A stretch of 64,000 bases of DNA from Roseibium sp. MMSF_3412 (GCF_030733265.1 NZ_JASHJI010000004.1:361125-425124); one strand, 5' to 3'. Positions 15,981 to 25,995 are shown, counted from the first letter of the stretch. Notes: generated from the letters alone by a model not told the origin. A program made the numbers and translations.

Positions 15981-17822
15981 TCATGCAGACGCATCAAGAG
16001 CGCCGGGCGCTTCGTGCAGCAGAGCCTCGATACGCCCGCGCAGGTCTTCGCGTTCATTGCTGCCATCCGCGGAGTAGTTGAGGTTCTTGAAGAGGGAGGT
16101 CTGCTCGGTGAAGAACTTTCGGACGGCGTCCTTGTCCTCGAAGGCAAACTCGGTGGTCGCGATCGTGTAGACAAGGTTGAAGGTCTCCTGCTGACGGGTC
16201 AGCGGCGCGGAGACATCGACGTCGTCGAAAGCATCCTGCTGCAGATAGACCATGTCGAGGAAAAGCGCCTTCTGCTGCAGGACAAAGTCCTCCGTGGATA
16301 CACCCTCCTCGCCGGTGACCTGCATCATGCGGGTGATCTCATCTCCCTTGCGCAGCAGGTCAATCATCTCCTCGACCTTCGGCACCCAGTCGGGACCGAT
16401 GTTGTCCGCGTACCAGTCTCCGAGTTGCGTATGATAGCGGGACCAGGAGAGCAGAGGATCGACCGCAGGATAAAAGCGCTTGTAGGCGCGTTCCGACGAA
16501 AGCCCGAGGAAAGTCTTGACGGTGCCGAGCGTTGACTGGGTGACCGGCTCCTCGAAATTGCCACCTGCGGGCGAAACGGTTCCGATCATGGTCAGGCTGC
16601 CGGTATCGCCGGTGGCCGTCTTCAGGACGCCGGCGCGCTCGTAGATACCCTTGATCGAGGAATCGAGATAGGCGGGGAACGCCTCTTCGCCCGGAATCTC
16701 TTCAAGTCGTCCGGAGGTCTCGCGCATCGCCTGGGCCCATCGCGACGTGCTGTCCGCGATCAGAAGGACGTCATATCCCATCTGCCGGTAGTATTCGCCC
16801 AGCGTGATGCCGGTATAGATGGACGCCTCGCGTGCCGCCACCGGCATGGACGAGGTGTTGCAGATGATCACGGTCCGGTCCATCAGCGTGCCGTCGCCCG
16901 AGGGGTCAGGCTGATGCGGGAACTCGGTAATGGTTTCCACGACCTCACCCGCACGCTCGCCGCAGGCGACAACAATCACGATGTTGACCGCAGAGAACCG
17001 GGAGATCAGGGATTGCAGAACCGTCTTTCCCGCGCCGAACGGGCCGGGAATGCAGCCCATCCCGCCGCGGGCAATCGGGAAGAACGTGTCGATCAGGCGC
17101 AGGGTCGTGATGAGCGGTTCGCTCGGATAGAGACGCTCGCTCTGTCCGGCCTTGACCAGACCTTCGGGAATCGCGCGCCGTACTGGCCAGTGCTGAACCA
17201 TGGTCAGGTCGCGGGTTTCGCCGCGATCGTTCTTGAGCGTGACGACAATCTCGCTGATCGTGAAGGTGCCTTCGCGAATGCGCTCCACGGACCAGTTGCC
17301 ACGCAGGGAAAAGGGGACCATCACCTTGTGCTCAAAGCGGCCTTCGGGAACGGTGCCCAGCGTATCGCCCGCCTTGACCGGATCGCCGGCCTTCACCTTG
17401 GGTTCAAAGGCCCATTTCCTGTTCTCATCGAGCACGTTGGTCAACACGCCGCGCGGCAGGAAGAACCCGTGTTCAGCGGCAATGTTGGCGAGCGGGTTCT
17501 GCAGGCCGTCAAAAACGGTGCTCAGCAGACCCGGGCCGAGGGCCACCGACAGCATTTCCCCACTCTGGATGACCTTGTCGCCAACCCTGACGCCGGACGT
17601 GCTTTCAAAGACCTGCGCCTCCGCCGACTTGCCGCGCACACGCAGCACCTCGGCCTTGAGATACTCGCGCGGCTTGCCGTCACGCTCGGGTCCATGCGGA
17701 ATGATGTAGACCACTTCGTTCTTGATCAGCGGCGCATTCTCAAGCGGTGCAAGCGTTACAAGATCATCCTGCACAGCGATGACCTGGGCTGTCGGTTCCG
17801 GAAGCTGGACATGGCTTGTCAT
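15981..17822 (-). CDS. V/A-type ATPase catalytic subunit A
   Basis: This 613-residue subunit has the N-terminal beta-barrel and the non-homologous insert specific to A subunits (about 110-180, with FLPRGVL and [15 protein letters not shown]). The Walker A motif GPFGAGKT lies at about 260-267, and the GERAGEV switch region and [14 protein letters not shown] follow. It hydrolyses or makes ATP in the catalytic head. The ATG at 17822 overlaps the preceding stop (TGATG); a TTG one codon earlier is less likely. It is the last gene of the operon, whereas in canonical clusters A is directly followed by B. Confidence 0.93.
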   Translation of the reverse strand: MTSHVQLPEPTAQVIAVQDDLVTLAPLENAPLIKNEVVYIIPHGPERDGKPREYLKAEVLRVRGKSAEAQVFESTSGVRVGDKVIQSGEMLSVALGPGLLSTVFDGLQNPLANIAAEHGFFLPRGVLTNVLDENRKWAFEPKVKAGDPVKAGDTLGTVPEGRFEHKVMVPFSLRGNWSVERIREGTFTISEIVVTLKNDRGETRDLTMVQHWPVRRAIPEGLVKAGQSERLYPSEPLITTLRLIDTFFPIARGGMGCIPGPFGAGKTVLQSLISRFSAVNIVIVVACGERAGEVVETITEFPHQPDPSGDGTLMDRTVIICNTSSMPVAAREASIYTGITLGEYYRQMGYDVLLIADSTSRWAQAMRETSGRLEEIPGEEAFPAYLDSSIKGIYERAGVLKTATGDTGSLTMIGTVSPAGGNFEEPVTQSTLGTVKTFLGLSSERAYKRFYPAVDPLLSWSRYHTQLGDWYADNIGPDWVPKVEEMIDLLRKGDEITRMMQVTGEEGVSTEDFVLQQKALFLDMVYLQQDAFDDVDVSAPLTRQQETFNLVYTIATTEFAFEDKDAVRKFFTEQTSLFKNLNYSADGSNEREDLRGRIEALLHEAPGALDASA

Positions 17823-18565
17823 CAAGAGGCTCCCTCTAGAGATGGTGTTCTGTCTGAAAGAAAATCACTGCCCCCGGCAATCGGTTCAGGCGTTTCATTG
17901 CCGCGCAGCGCTGCCGAGACGAGCGCCTGCAATCGGGTCCTTGCGGCTTCTTCACCGTAGCGGGACCAGCGTTCGACAATCACCCAGCGCAGCACGTAGA
18001 TGGCCACGGCCTCGAAATCGAACTCATGCAGCGCGCCATAGTGATCGAGTTGCCGGAAAACCTCGGTCAGGGTCAGCCGTTCCAGGGCGATGTGATCTCC
18101 GGCGCGCATCAGTCGGTGCGCCTCCGCGATCCAGGACATGAAATGACCCAGGCCGAAAGCCGGGTCGCTCCAATTGGACTTGATGCGGCCACACCAGCGC
18201 CCGTACCCCCACGCGGCTATGTCACCGGCGGTTTCCTGTCCTGCATGCCGACGCCGCAAAGCCGCGATCAGCGTGCGGGTTTCCATGCGCGTACCGACGA
18301 GATGCTGCAGATCCGGATAATCCCTGAGGTCTTCCATGACCTGTTTCGCCCGCGCGATGACCTCGACGTCCTCGTCGTATTTCGCGACACCAGCCCAGGC
18401 CGTGATCTCGACCAGTTCCCTCAGCAGGCGCGCGTGCTCGTCTTCGAGCATCGACAGCCGCTGCTTCAACCGGAACTGCGAAATCGGCACTTCTTTCCGC
18501 GTGAACAGTTTGCCCAGGTGCGGAAAGCTTGTGACGAGCGAAATATACTGGTGCGGACGGGACAT
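17822..18565 (-). CDS. V-type ATPase-associated DUF2764-family protein
   Basis: This 247-residue protein begins MSRPHQYISLVTSFPHLGKLF, like the DUF2764 proteins encoded between subunits E and A in bacterial V-ATPase clusters of spirochaete/Planctomycetes type. It is mostly helical and has many Arg and Trp residues. By position it probably replaces subunit C (the central socket between rotor and membrane ring), which is otherwise missing in this operon. It starts 2 bp after the E-subunit stop and overlaps gene A by one base. The family match is by motif and context, not alignment. Confidence 0.72.
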   Translation of the reverse strand: MSRPHQYISLVTSFPHLGKLFTRKEVPISQFRLKQRLSMLEDEHARLLRELVEITAWAGVAKYDEDVEVIARAKQVMEDLRDYPDLQHLVGTRMETRTLIAALRRRHAGQETAGDIAAWGYGRWCGRIKSNWSDPAFGLGHFMSWIAEAHRLMRAGDHIALERLTLTEVFRQLDHYGALHEFDFEAVAIYVLRWVIVERWSRYGEEAARTRLQALVSAALRGNETPEPIAGGSDFLSDRTPSLEGAS

Positions 18566-18567
18566 GA

Positions 18568-19269
18568 TTACCTGAGCACCCCTTCCATGACAGCGCGCAG
18601 GCGTGGCTGTAGGTGCCGCTTCAACAGGGTGGCGATCGCCTCTTCGGTGAGATCGATCGAGACGTTTCGATCCGTCAGCTTCACCTTGATCCCGTCAAAG
18701 CCGGGGGCCGTCGAGAAAGTGACCCCGTCGCGCAAGGCCTCTCCTGCCAGGGCAATGACAAAATGCGTCAGTGTTCCGGGCTCGACCGCCTCCGGCGACT
18801 GCTTCAATTCCTCGAAGGTGACCACCTTTTCCGGCAATACGATTTCCATGGGTTCCGTATCGACGACCGAAGCGTTGTCCTTGGCATTGCCCGCCATTGC
18901 CAGAATGAGTTTTTCCAGGAACTGCTCGTCCCCGAGCGTCGTGCCGACGAGCCGTCCGGCTTCCTGCTGGATCCTGTCGCCCAGTTCGTTCCTGAGGCTC
19001 AGGACCAGATCGCGGGCCGCGACCTTGAGGCCGTCTTCTGTTGCGGCCTTTTCCCTGGCCGCCTCGGCCCTGGCATCGGCGAGCAGCGCATCGGCACGTT
19101 TTTGCGCCTCCGACACGATCTCGTCCGCCTTGGCCCTGGCCTTGGACAGGATTTCGTCGCCCTCGGACTGGCCGGCGGAAACGCCTTCCGACTTCAACCG
19201 GTCTATCAGGGCCTGAACGCCCGCGCCGGCCGCGTTTTCAAGATCTGCCGATCCGTTTTCCTTGGACAT
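18568..19269 (-). CDS. V/A-type ATPase peripheral-stalk subunit E
   Basis: This 233-residue protein has a long charged alanine-rich coiled coil (about 40-100, ARAKADEIVSEAQKRADALL) followed by a mixed C-terminal domain, the normal layout of subunit E. It forms the peripheral stalk holding the head against rotation. No separate subunit G/H gene was seen, so E may pair with another coiled coil encoded elsewhere. An AGGAGG site precedes the start. It lies 9 bp after subunit K. Confidence 0.85.
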   Translation of the reverse strand: MSKENGSADLENAAGAGVQALIDRLKSEGVSAGQSEGDEILSKARAKADEIVSEAQKRADALLADARAEAAREKAATEDGLKVAARDLVLSLRNELGDRIQQEAGRLVGTTLGDEQFLEKLILAMAGNAKDNASVVDTEPMEIVLPEKVVTFEELKQSPEAVEPGTLTHFVIALAGEALRDGVTFSTAPGFDGIKVKLTDRNVSIDLTEEAIATLLKRHLQPRLRAVMEGVLR

Positions 19270-19278
19270 GACAGCCTC

Positions 19279-19728
19279 CTAACTCGGGATCGAACCGGCC
19301 AGAACCAGCGCAAAGACCAGCGCGAAAACCGAGAAACCCTCCAGCACCGCTGCCGGTGCCAGCGATATCCCGAAGATTTCCGGCTTCGCCTTGGACGCGT
19401 GGATCGCCGAAGCGAGAACCTCGCCCTGGCGGATACCGGTGATCATCATCGTGAATCCCGACAGGACGCCGATCCCGAACAGGGCCGCCCCATTCGCGGC
19501 ATCGACACTCGATTGCTGCAGCGAGAACATGATGACGATGCCGTAGATCACCTGAGACGACGGCATGAGCGAGACACCGATGAACCGGCCGTAACCGCCG
19601 TCACTGTCCAGCATCGCGCCAATGGCGGCACTGCCGCCGAGCGCGCACCCCCAGGCACTGCCGATCGCGCCGAGCGCCACCGGCGCGTAAAGTCCGAACC
19701 AACCGAGAGCCACAACGAATTCGTTCAC
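19279..19728 (-). CDS. V/A-type ATPase membrane rotor subunit K (c-ring proteolipid)
   Basis: This 149-residue protein forms two helical hairpins (four membrane helices), double the size of F-type subunit c. The ion-binding Glu is E130 in the last helix (VLEGFSVFA). Ser58, Gln59, Tyr62 and Gln101 match in spacing the sodium ligands T64, Q65, Y68 and Q110 of Enterococcus hirae NtpK, and E130 matches E139. Sodium transport is therefore likely. The GTG start at 19728 has GGAGAC upstream and overlaps the I-subunit stop (GTGA). The N-terminal hairpin lacks its own Glu. Confidence 0.85.
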   Translation of the reverse strand: MNEFVVALGWFGLYAPVALGAIGSAWGCALGGSAAIGAMLDSDGGYGRFIGVSLMPSSQVIYGIVIMFSLQQSSVDAANGAALFGIGVLSGFTMMITGIRQGEVLASAIHASKAKPEIFGISLAPAAVLEGFSVFALVFALVLAGSIPS

Positions 19729-21518
19729 AGGCGTGTCTCCTCTTTCTTGAAAGACCGGAAGGGCTTGCCTTCGTCTTTCAGACCCCAATTGAAAAACTCA
19801 ATGACATTCAGACGCAGTCCGTGGACGCAGCCGGCAATCAGGCCGAGCCCGATGTTGATGGCGTGGCCGATGGCCAGAACCAGGATGGCGATCAGAATGC
19901 CGATCCCCGGCACGGCCTGGTTCAGCTGCCCGGACAGCGAATTGATGGTTTCCGCGAGCGATGCAGCCGCAAGGCCGAGCGCAAACAGACGCATGTAGCT
20001 CAGAACGTCGGAAAAGATGTTCACGATGCGGGCGAGCGCCGCCAGACCATCGAAAAGCCGCAGCCCCCCGGACTTGACCGAGTCCACCTTGCGGTCACTG
20101 CCGAAGAAACCGACCATAAGCAGTCCGGCGACGACGGCAGCCGGGCCGAGAGTGGCCAGCATGGTCTCCTGACCGAGGAAGGTGGCAAGCCCTCCAAGCG
20201 CCACAAGACACCAGCCCAAAGGCTGGAAACGGCCGCTCGGTGTCGTTTCGTGAACAGCGCGCATAAGGTTGGCAAGAACGATGTGAACGACACCGATCGT
20301 CAGCGTGATTTTCATCATCGTGTCGACGTCCTTCAGGTTCATGACCTTGAGATGCCCGAGAAAACTTCCAGGGGGCGGCGCGATGCCGAAATAACTCCCC
20401 GTTGCGACGCCGAAGGCCGTTGTCGAAATCATGAGCCAGGCGGACATGCGGAACATCCGCAGCCCCAGCGGAGATCCCGTAAACCGCCGGCGGAACAGAA
20501 AGAGCAGAAGCAGGAGCAGCAATCCGTAGCCTGCATCGGTCATGATCATGCCGAAGAACAGGATGAATGATACGTAGACGATGGCGGACGGGTCCCAGTC
20601 CCGGTAGCCGGGGGTCTGGTAGAACTCGACCAGGTCCTCCCCGCCTTCCATCGGCCGGGCGTTTTCGAGCAGCGTTGGCGGCTTGTCCGCGTCTGAGACG
20701 TCGTCAAACAGCGCCGCCAGGCCGAGCGTATCGGCGAGATCCTGGATCTCATCCCTCTGGTCCTTGCGCGCCCAGGCCTGCATCACGAACAGCCGTTCGC
20801 TGTCGGCCGTCTCGAGCGCCGCACGTCGCCGGCGCGACTGGTCGCGTGCAGCAGCCAGATTCCGGGCCAGCAGGAAGCGCCATTTCGTCAGAAGCTGCCG
20901 CTCGAGTTCCAGTTCCTCAAGCGCGACAGCTGCCCGTTCGTAGCGGCGCCTGAGCTGCGACAGCGACAAAGCGCCCACATGCACACGCGGCACCGGCATG
21001 GCGCCGGCCGGCGGTTCGTCCGGAGAAAGCAGAACGACATATGCCCGGTACTTGTCCCGGTGGACGATTTCCATGACCTTGCCGGCCGGGTGGACCTGCT
21101 TCAGCTTGCCGGCAGGCACAACGTAGAACCACAGCCTGTTGTCGCCGATTTCCGTCAGTTCGGAAAAGCTGAATTCACCCCACGGTTCGACGTCCCTGAT
21201 CCGGCGGTCAAGCTGTTCGAGCCGGTCCCGGCATTCCTTGAGCGACTTGCGATTGGACAAAGCCTCGGAGACCACTTCTTCCAGATCGAAATCATCCGGT
21301 TCGGTCACCGGACGGCGCTGGACGGGACACTCCAGCAGCCAGCGCAGGGCTTCGGAGGATTCGCGCCCGAGCCCGGCCGGAACGGCTTCGAGTTCCTTTT
21401 GCGCGGAACTCAGCGGGATCAGGTGCAGCATGCCGAACGACTGGGCCGCTTCCAGCACCTTTTCCTTGTCGTCGAGAATGCCGACCAGACTGACCTTTGC
21501 AAGCGGAACGATGGTCAC
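19725..21518 (-). CDS. V/A-type ATPase membrane subunit I (a-subunit)
   Basis: This 597-residue protein has a cytoplasmic N-terminal half with coiled coils (RRRYERAAVALEELELERQ, about 185-205) and a membrane C-terminal half of about seven or eight helices from about 315. The FSDVLSYMRLFALGLAAASLA segment (about 500-520) carries the stator Arg that meets the rotor Glu. It provides the ion half-channels. ATG overlaps the D-subunit stop (ATGA). Confidence 0.9.
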   Translation of the reverse strand: MTIVPLAKVSLVGILDDKEKVLEAAQSFGMLHLIPLSSAQKELEAVPAGLGRESSEALRWLLECPVQRRPVTEPDDFDLEEVVSEALSNRKSLKECRDRLEQLDRRIRDVEPWGEFSFSELTEIGDNRLWFYVVPAGKLKQVHPAGKVMEIVHRDKYRAYVVLLSPDEPPAGAMPVPRVHVGALSLSQLRRRYERAAVALEELELERQLLTKWRFLLARNLAAARDQSRRRRAALETADSERLFVMQAWARKDQRDEIQDLADTLGLAALFDDVSDADKPPTLLENARPMEGGEDLVEFYQTPGYRDWDPSAIVYVSFILFFGMIMTDAGYGLLLLLLLFLFRRRFTGSPLGLRMFRMSAWLMISTTAFGVATGSYFGIAPPPGSFLGHLKVMNLKDVDTMMKITLTIGVVHIVLANLMRAVHETTPSGRFQPLGWCLVALGGLATFLGQETMLATLGPAAVVAGLLMVGFFGSDRKVDSVKSGGLRLFDGLAALARIVNIFSDVLSYMRLFALGLAAASLAETINSLSGQLNQAVPGIGILIAILVLAIGHAINIGLGLIAGCVHGLRLNVIEFFNWGLKDEGKPFRSFKKEETRL

Positions 21519-22138
21519 AGCTCTGCCATCCTTTCTTGCGCGCTCCGGGCCGCCGTCTTGCGCTTGGAGATCTTGGCGCGCACGACCGCATCCCGTTCTG
21601 CGTCGGCAAGCGCCATGCGGATCTTCTTGATATTCTGTTCCGCTTTCGGGATCAGGACCTTTTCGAACAGGTTGACCCTTCTGGAAATGACGGCTTCGGC
21701 CTCGACGAGCTTCTCGATCCGTTCGCGCGCAACATCCCGTTCCAGGTTCAGGCGCAACAGATCCTTCATGCCGTCGACATACGGATCGACCCAGTGCGGC
21801 CGGGCGAGCAGCGAATAGGGCCTGGTTTCAATGTCGATGTCCTCCAGAACCGGCAGAATGGTGCCCGACAGGTTCTGTTCGCCTCGCTCCGCTTCCTTGA
21901 GCGTCACCAGTCCCTCAAGGGGAACATGCGTGTTGGCGATCATCGGAAGGGACGCGGCCAGATCGACGAACCGCTGCTCATAGTCCCGCTCGAGCCGGGC
22001 AAGGGTCTCCTTTGCCTTGGCGCGCTCGGCCATGATCTGCAGGCGCTTCAGTTCCAGAGACGGCAGGAAACGCCTGTACTCGGCAAGCTGGGTGCTTTCC
22101 CGGGCAAGCGAGGACTTGTTCAGCGCAAGCTTTGCCAT
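21515..22138 (-). CDS. V/A-type ATPase central-stalk subunit D
   Basis: This 207-residue protein is a long antiparallel coiled coil. The N-terminal helix begins MAKLALNKSSLARESTQLAEY, and the C-terminal helix ends in basic residues (ISKRKTAARSAQERMAEL). It is the rotor shaft inside the A3B3 head. The start overlaps the B-subunit stop by one base and the stop overlaps the I-subunit start. No separate subunit F gene is seen in the operon. Confidence 0.88.
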   Translation of the reverse strand: MAKLALNKSSLARESTQLAEYRRFLPSLELKRLQIMAERAKAKETLARLERDYEQRFVDLAASLPMIANTHVPLEGLVTLKEAERGEQNLSGTILPVLEDIDIETRPYSLLARPHWVDPYVDGMKDLLRLNLERDVARERIEKLVEAEAVISRRVNLFEKVLIPKAEQNIKKIRMALADAERDAVVRAKISKRKTAARSAQERMAEL

Positions 22139-23508
22139 CAGGCGACCGCCTCGTCATCGGTATTGGCGATCTGTGCCGTCCTGCCCGGAAAATACTTGTC
22201 GATCAGACCCTGCTTCATCAACAGCTGTTCCGGTTCAAAGCACTCGGCGAGCGTCTGCCAGCACAGATCCAGCGCCTCCTCAAGTGGCCTGGACACCTCA
22301 ATGTCCATGAACCGCTTGCGGAAGAGCGCTCCGAATTTGAGCAGCTGACGGTCGTAATCGGATAATTCGAACGCCATGGACTGTTTCTGTTCCGCGTCGC
22401 GTGCCCCGGAATAGAAGCGGATCATCGTGTTCATGATCTGGTTGTGGTCTTCGCGGGTGACCTTTCCGATCACGTGCTGCTTCAAGCGGGACAGCGAGCC
22501 GAAAGGATCAATGACGCCGCTGTGCAGATAGAACTGGCCCTCGGTAATGTAACCGGTGTTGTCAGGCACCGGATGCGTGACATCGTTGCCGGGCATCGTG
22601 GTCACGGTCAGGATCGTCACGGAGCCCGATCCTTTGAAATCACACGCCTTTTCGTATCGCCGCGCAAGCTGGGAGTAGAGGTCTCCCGGGTAACCCCGGT
22701 TTGCCGGCACCCGCTCCATGGCGATGGAAACTTCCTTCATGGCATCGGCGAAGGCGGTCATGTCCGTCAACAGGACCAGGACGCGCTTGCCTTCCTCAAC
22801 CGCGAATTTTTCTGCAACAGCCAGGGCCATGTCCGGCACCTGCAGACGCTCCACGACAGGATCGGACGCCTGGTTGATGAACATCACCGTGCGTGGAAAG
22901 ACGCCAGCGTCCTCGAACTGCTTCCTGAAGAAGGCGTAGTCGTCGAAAATCAGCCCAAGACCGCCGAAGACGACAATGTCGGCATCCGCCTGAATTCCTA
23001 TCCGCGCCAGGAACGGGTTGTAAGGCTCACCGGAGACCGAAAAGATCGGGATCTTCTGGCTCTCGACAAGGCAATTGAAGATATCGATCATCGGCACGTC
23101 CGTACGGATCATACGCGATGCAAGAACACGCTTCATCGGATTGGCCGACGGACCGCCAATCGGCACGGTGGGGTCGCTTGACAAATCCGGCCCCTGATCG
23201 ATCGGATGGCCCGCACCGTCAAACACGCGGCCCAGAATGTTATCGGAATAGGTGACTTTTGCCGCTTCGCCGAGAAACCGGACGGACGCGTTGTTGGCAA
23301 GACCCTTGGTGCCGGAATTGACCTGAAGCGACACCATGTCGGCGTCGATGTTGATCACCTGGGCAAGCGACGAAGTCCCGTCGCCTGTTTCCACCAGGGC
23401 GAGATCCCCAAGACAAGGCCGCCCCTCCGACTCGCTGTTGGATGAGGAAACCTGTATCCGAATGATGTCGCCTACAATATCGACAATGCGGGTGTGAGAG
23501 ACGAGCAT
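22138..23508 (-). CDS. V/A-type ATPase regulatory subunit B
   Basis: This 456-residue protein matches the non-catalytic B subunit: the N-terminal barrel, the SVSGEPYNPFLARIG segment at the place of a P-loop but without GxxxxGKT, and YAFFRKQFED, LTDMTAFADAMKEVS and RRYEKACDFKGSGS. It forms the A3B3 hexamer with subunit A. GGGGAGTAAC precedes the ATG. It is the first gene of the operon, although in other bacteria it normally follows A. Confidence 0.92.
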   Translation of the reverse strand: MLVSHTRIVDIVGDIIRIQVSSSNSESEGRPCLGDLALVETGDGTSSLAQVINIDADMVSLQVNSGTKGLANNASVRFLGEAAKVTYSDNILGRVFDGAGHPIDQGPDLSSDPTVPIGGPSANPMKRVLASRMIRTDVPMIDIFNCLVESQKIPIFSVSGEPYNPFLARIGIQADADIVVFGGLGLIFDDYAFFRKQFEDAGVFPRTVMFINQASDPVVERLQVPDMALAVAEKFAVEEGKRVLVLLTDMTAFADAMKEVSIAMERVPANRGYPGDLYSQLARRYEKACDFKGSGSVTILTVTTMPGNDVTHPVPDNTGYITEGQFYLHSGVIDPFGSLSRLKQHVIGKVTREDHNQIMNTMIRFYSGARDAEQKQSMAFELSDYDRQLLKFGALFRKRFMDIEVSRPLEEALDLCWQTLAECFEPEQLLMKQGLIDKYFPGRTAQIANTDDEAVA

Positions 23509-24177
23509 TGTTACTCCCCGAATGCGAAAGGCATCTGGACTTAATTATTCATGGCGGATGTCTGCAGACGGATCCGACGACACCCAGTAACAACATCTTA
23601 GGCACCATTCCCGCTCCGATACAACCGAACGGTAGCGAAACAACGCGGCTTCGATATCAACTGGAACGAAGTTAAGTGACAAAGGACAACACGCGTATGA
23701 CCTGGATCATTTCCGCGCCGGTTTTTGTGCGCTGCCAGTCTCTTTTCCGGCGCTGCCTCTGGCAGCCTATCGGCATGAAACAACGATAGACAAAAGCCGC
23801 AGCGCGGGCCATCGCGACCGACATTCGCAGGTCTTTGCCTGGCCTTGCCTTAGCCAGTAAATAAGGTGAAGACCGATTTGGTCGCAGAAAAATGGATGTA
23901 TTCAAGCGCTTCTCACCGCTTCACTCGTCAATTTTCCAGAAACAAATACAACCTGACCCACAATTATTGGTTATTGCTTCCCATACGTAATTTATGAACT
24001 GAATCAATGCATTCATTAAATTTCAAAATGCATAAATCTGGGCACGCTGGCCATTTTTCTATTTCTTTTTTTGTTAAATTAATGTTCTGTTAACTTGCTG
24101 CTAAAGAAAAAAATGAGTTTTGCTCGAATTCGGATGTTTTCGGAATTCTTGCTATTACTGCGTGTGTGGAGAGCAAA
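23509..24177. other. Divergent intergenic region between the V-ATPase operon and the cytochrome b gene
   Basis: This 669-bp stretch becomes strongly AT-rich from about 23930 to 24120, unlike its surroundings. It must contain the promoters of both flanking operons. A GTTAA...TTAAC arrangement at 24073-24094 is a possible weak operator. Short open frames on both strands have no recognisable product or good ribosome-binding site, so I call no gene. No FNR-type box was found. Confidence 0.5.
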
Positions 24178-25965
24178 TTGACGGACCAAGCAAACGACCA
24201 AAGTCTGAAACTTACCCCGCCACCAAGCTCGACAGAACGCAAGTTTACAAGTCCGCACCGCGGCCGGAGCGGCCAGTCATCCAATGGTCACGAAGACAAC
24301 AAAGCGGTCGTGCGCAGCGACCTCGGCACGATCCTGCTGCACTGGACCCTCGTCATTGCCATCGTCACCAGCCTCGTGACCGGACTGCGCCTGTCTGCGG
24401 ATGCCGAAGGCGCCTGGTTCTCGAAACTTTTCGAACCGATCCTGCCTCAAGGCGAGATCTGGACGTGGCACTATCTCTCCGCTGTCTTCGTTCTGGCGCT
24501 GATTTTCGCTTACGCGGCCTACATGTCCGCAGCACGGCTGAAGCGGCGGATCTCATCCAAGAAGATCGTCGTCCTGTCCCTTCCCGCAAGCAACAAGCTG
24601 CGCATCGCCGCGGTGAACGTGATCGCCTACTGGCTGCTTTTCGGCGCCATTCTCACGCTGACCGCAACAGGCGTCCTTCTCTATCTCGGACATGGCGGCC
24701 TTTGGGTGACTGTGCACTACGTTTCGGCACTGACCGTCATGGGCTACATCGTGGTGCATGTCGTCCTGCACTATTTTTACGGCGGCGTCGCCCAGTTGCT
24801 GCGCCTGTTCAGACCTCAACCGCTGAGATACTTCGCCGGCATGGGCCGTTACCCGCTGCTGAAGTCGCTGGCGCTCGGGGCTGTGGTGATCGCAGGCGCC
24901 GTAGCACTCGACCTCGGCACCCGCGGGGATCTTTACGTCTCACAGGCATCGGCGCTGCCGAAGCTTGACGGTGTTCTCGACGACGCCGCGTGGCAAGACG
25001 CACGTCCGGTATTCGTGCGCACCCACCAGGGTGCAGGACTGGAAGGAACGGGCGAATCCACAGTCGAGGTGCGCGCGGCGCAGGTCGGCGACAAGATTGC
25101 CTTTGCATTCCGCTGGGAGGATGCAAACCGCTCCTTGAAAAGACATCCGCTCATCAAGACCGAAGACGGCTGGCGCATGCTCAACAACCGGGCCGACATC
25201 TCCGACGAAACGGCCTATTACGAGGACAAATTCTCGGTCGCTTTCTCAAAAACGGATGCGTTTGGCGGCGGCGATTCCACTCACATGGGCCCCAAGCCTC
25301 TGGGCGACAAACCGGCTTCCCTGCACAAGCGGGGCCTGCATTACACGACGGACGGCAGCCTCATCGACGTCTGGCAGTGGAAGGCGTCGCGCGGCGGCAT
25401 GCTGGGCAAGGTGGACGACATGTGGTTCGGCACGCCACTTGAACCGAGCGAGGCCCAGGTCGCCGGCAAGAAGCGCTACAGCGCCGGATATGGAGCAGAC
25501 GAGGGAAAGTCCTTCTACGTCTACAACTACAAGAAACAGTCCGGCTCCGACTATCAGGGCACGGTGGACGTCCTGCGCCTTCCCGTCGACTTCAAGAAGA
25601 CAGCTGCTCTGATGGGCCACCTCGACATGGAGATCGAAGCAACGGATGACGAGGGCTCTCAGTGGTGGATGTTCGACAACGAGAGCGTTCCTTATTCAGA
25701 GGAAAAAGACGCCGAGATCCCGGTCGACACCGTCATTCCAGGCGTTCTGATCACGGGTGAATATCTCGGCAGCCGCGCCGACCTCGACGGTGGCGCCAAA
25801 TGGCAGGACGGCTACTGGACGCTGGAAGTGATCCGGGACATGGACACGGGCAACCACCAGGACCTGCCCATGGAAGACGGCCTGTTTGTCTGGCTCTCGG
25901 TCTTCGACCACAACCAGACCCGGCACACCCGCCATTCGCGGCCGGTTCGCCTGACATTCAACTGA
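24178..25965 (+). CDS. Membrane cytochrome b domain fused to an ethylbenzene-dehydrogenase-like heme-binding domain
   Basis: About 595 residues in two parts. Residues about 50-240 form a cytochrome b561-like bundle of four helices with His ligands in LLHWTLVI, TWHYLSA, VHYVSAL and VVHVVLHYFYGG. Residues about 255-595 match the EB_dh domain (LDGVLDDAAWQDA near its start), which binds b-type heme in ethylbenzene dehydrogenase gamma subunits. It should carry electrons across or along the membrane. The TTG at 24178 has GGAGAG at ideal spacing; a GTG at 24166 is the alternative. A low-complexity, hydrophilic N-terminus (about 1-45) precedes the first helix. The ferredoxin reductase gene follows after 30 bp. 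Confidence 0.82.
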   Translation: MTDQANDQSLKLTPPPSSTERKFTSPHRGRSGQSSNGHEDNKAVVRSDLGTILLHWTLVIAIVTSLVTGLRLSADAEGAWFSKLFEPILPQGEIWTWHYLSAVFVLALIFAYAAYMSAARLKRRISSKKIVVLSLPASNKLRIAAVNVIAYWLLFGAILTLTATGVLLYLGHGGLWVTVHYVSALTVMGYIVVHVVLHYFYGGVAQLLRLFRPQPLRYFAGMGRYPLLKSLALGAVVIAGAVALDLGTRGDLYVSQASALPKLDGVLDDAAWQDARPVFVRTHQGAGLEGTGESTVEVRAAQVGDKIAFAFRWEDANRSLKRHPLIKTEDGWRMLNNRADISDETAYYEDKFSVAFSKTDAFGGGDSTHMGPKPLGDKPASLHKRGLHYTTDGSLIDVWQWKASRGGMLGKVDDMWFGTPLEPSEAQVAGKKRYSAGYGADEGKSFYVYNYKKQSGSDYQGTVDVLRLPVDFKKTAALMGHLDMEIEATDDEGSQWWMFDNESVPYSEEKDAEIPVDTVIPGVLITGEYLGSRADLDGGAKWQDGYWTLEVIRDMDTGNHQDLPMEDGLFVWLSVFDHNQTRHTRHSRPVRLTFN

Positions 25966-25995
25966 CAAAGCAACGCATCAGCACGGACACCCCTC

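Noticed and set aside
23598..23905. Short minus-strand frames in the V-ATPase/cytochrome b spacer
   Set aside because: No good start signals, no recognisable motif, and they overlap each other in different frames.
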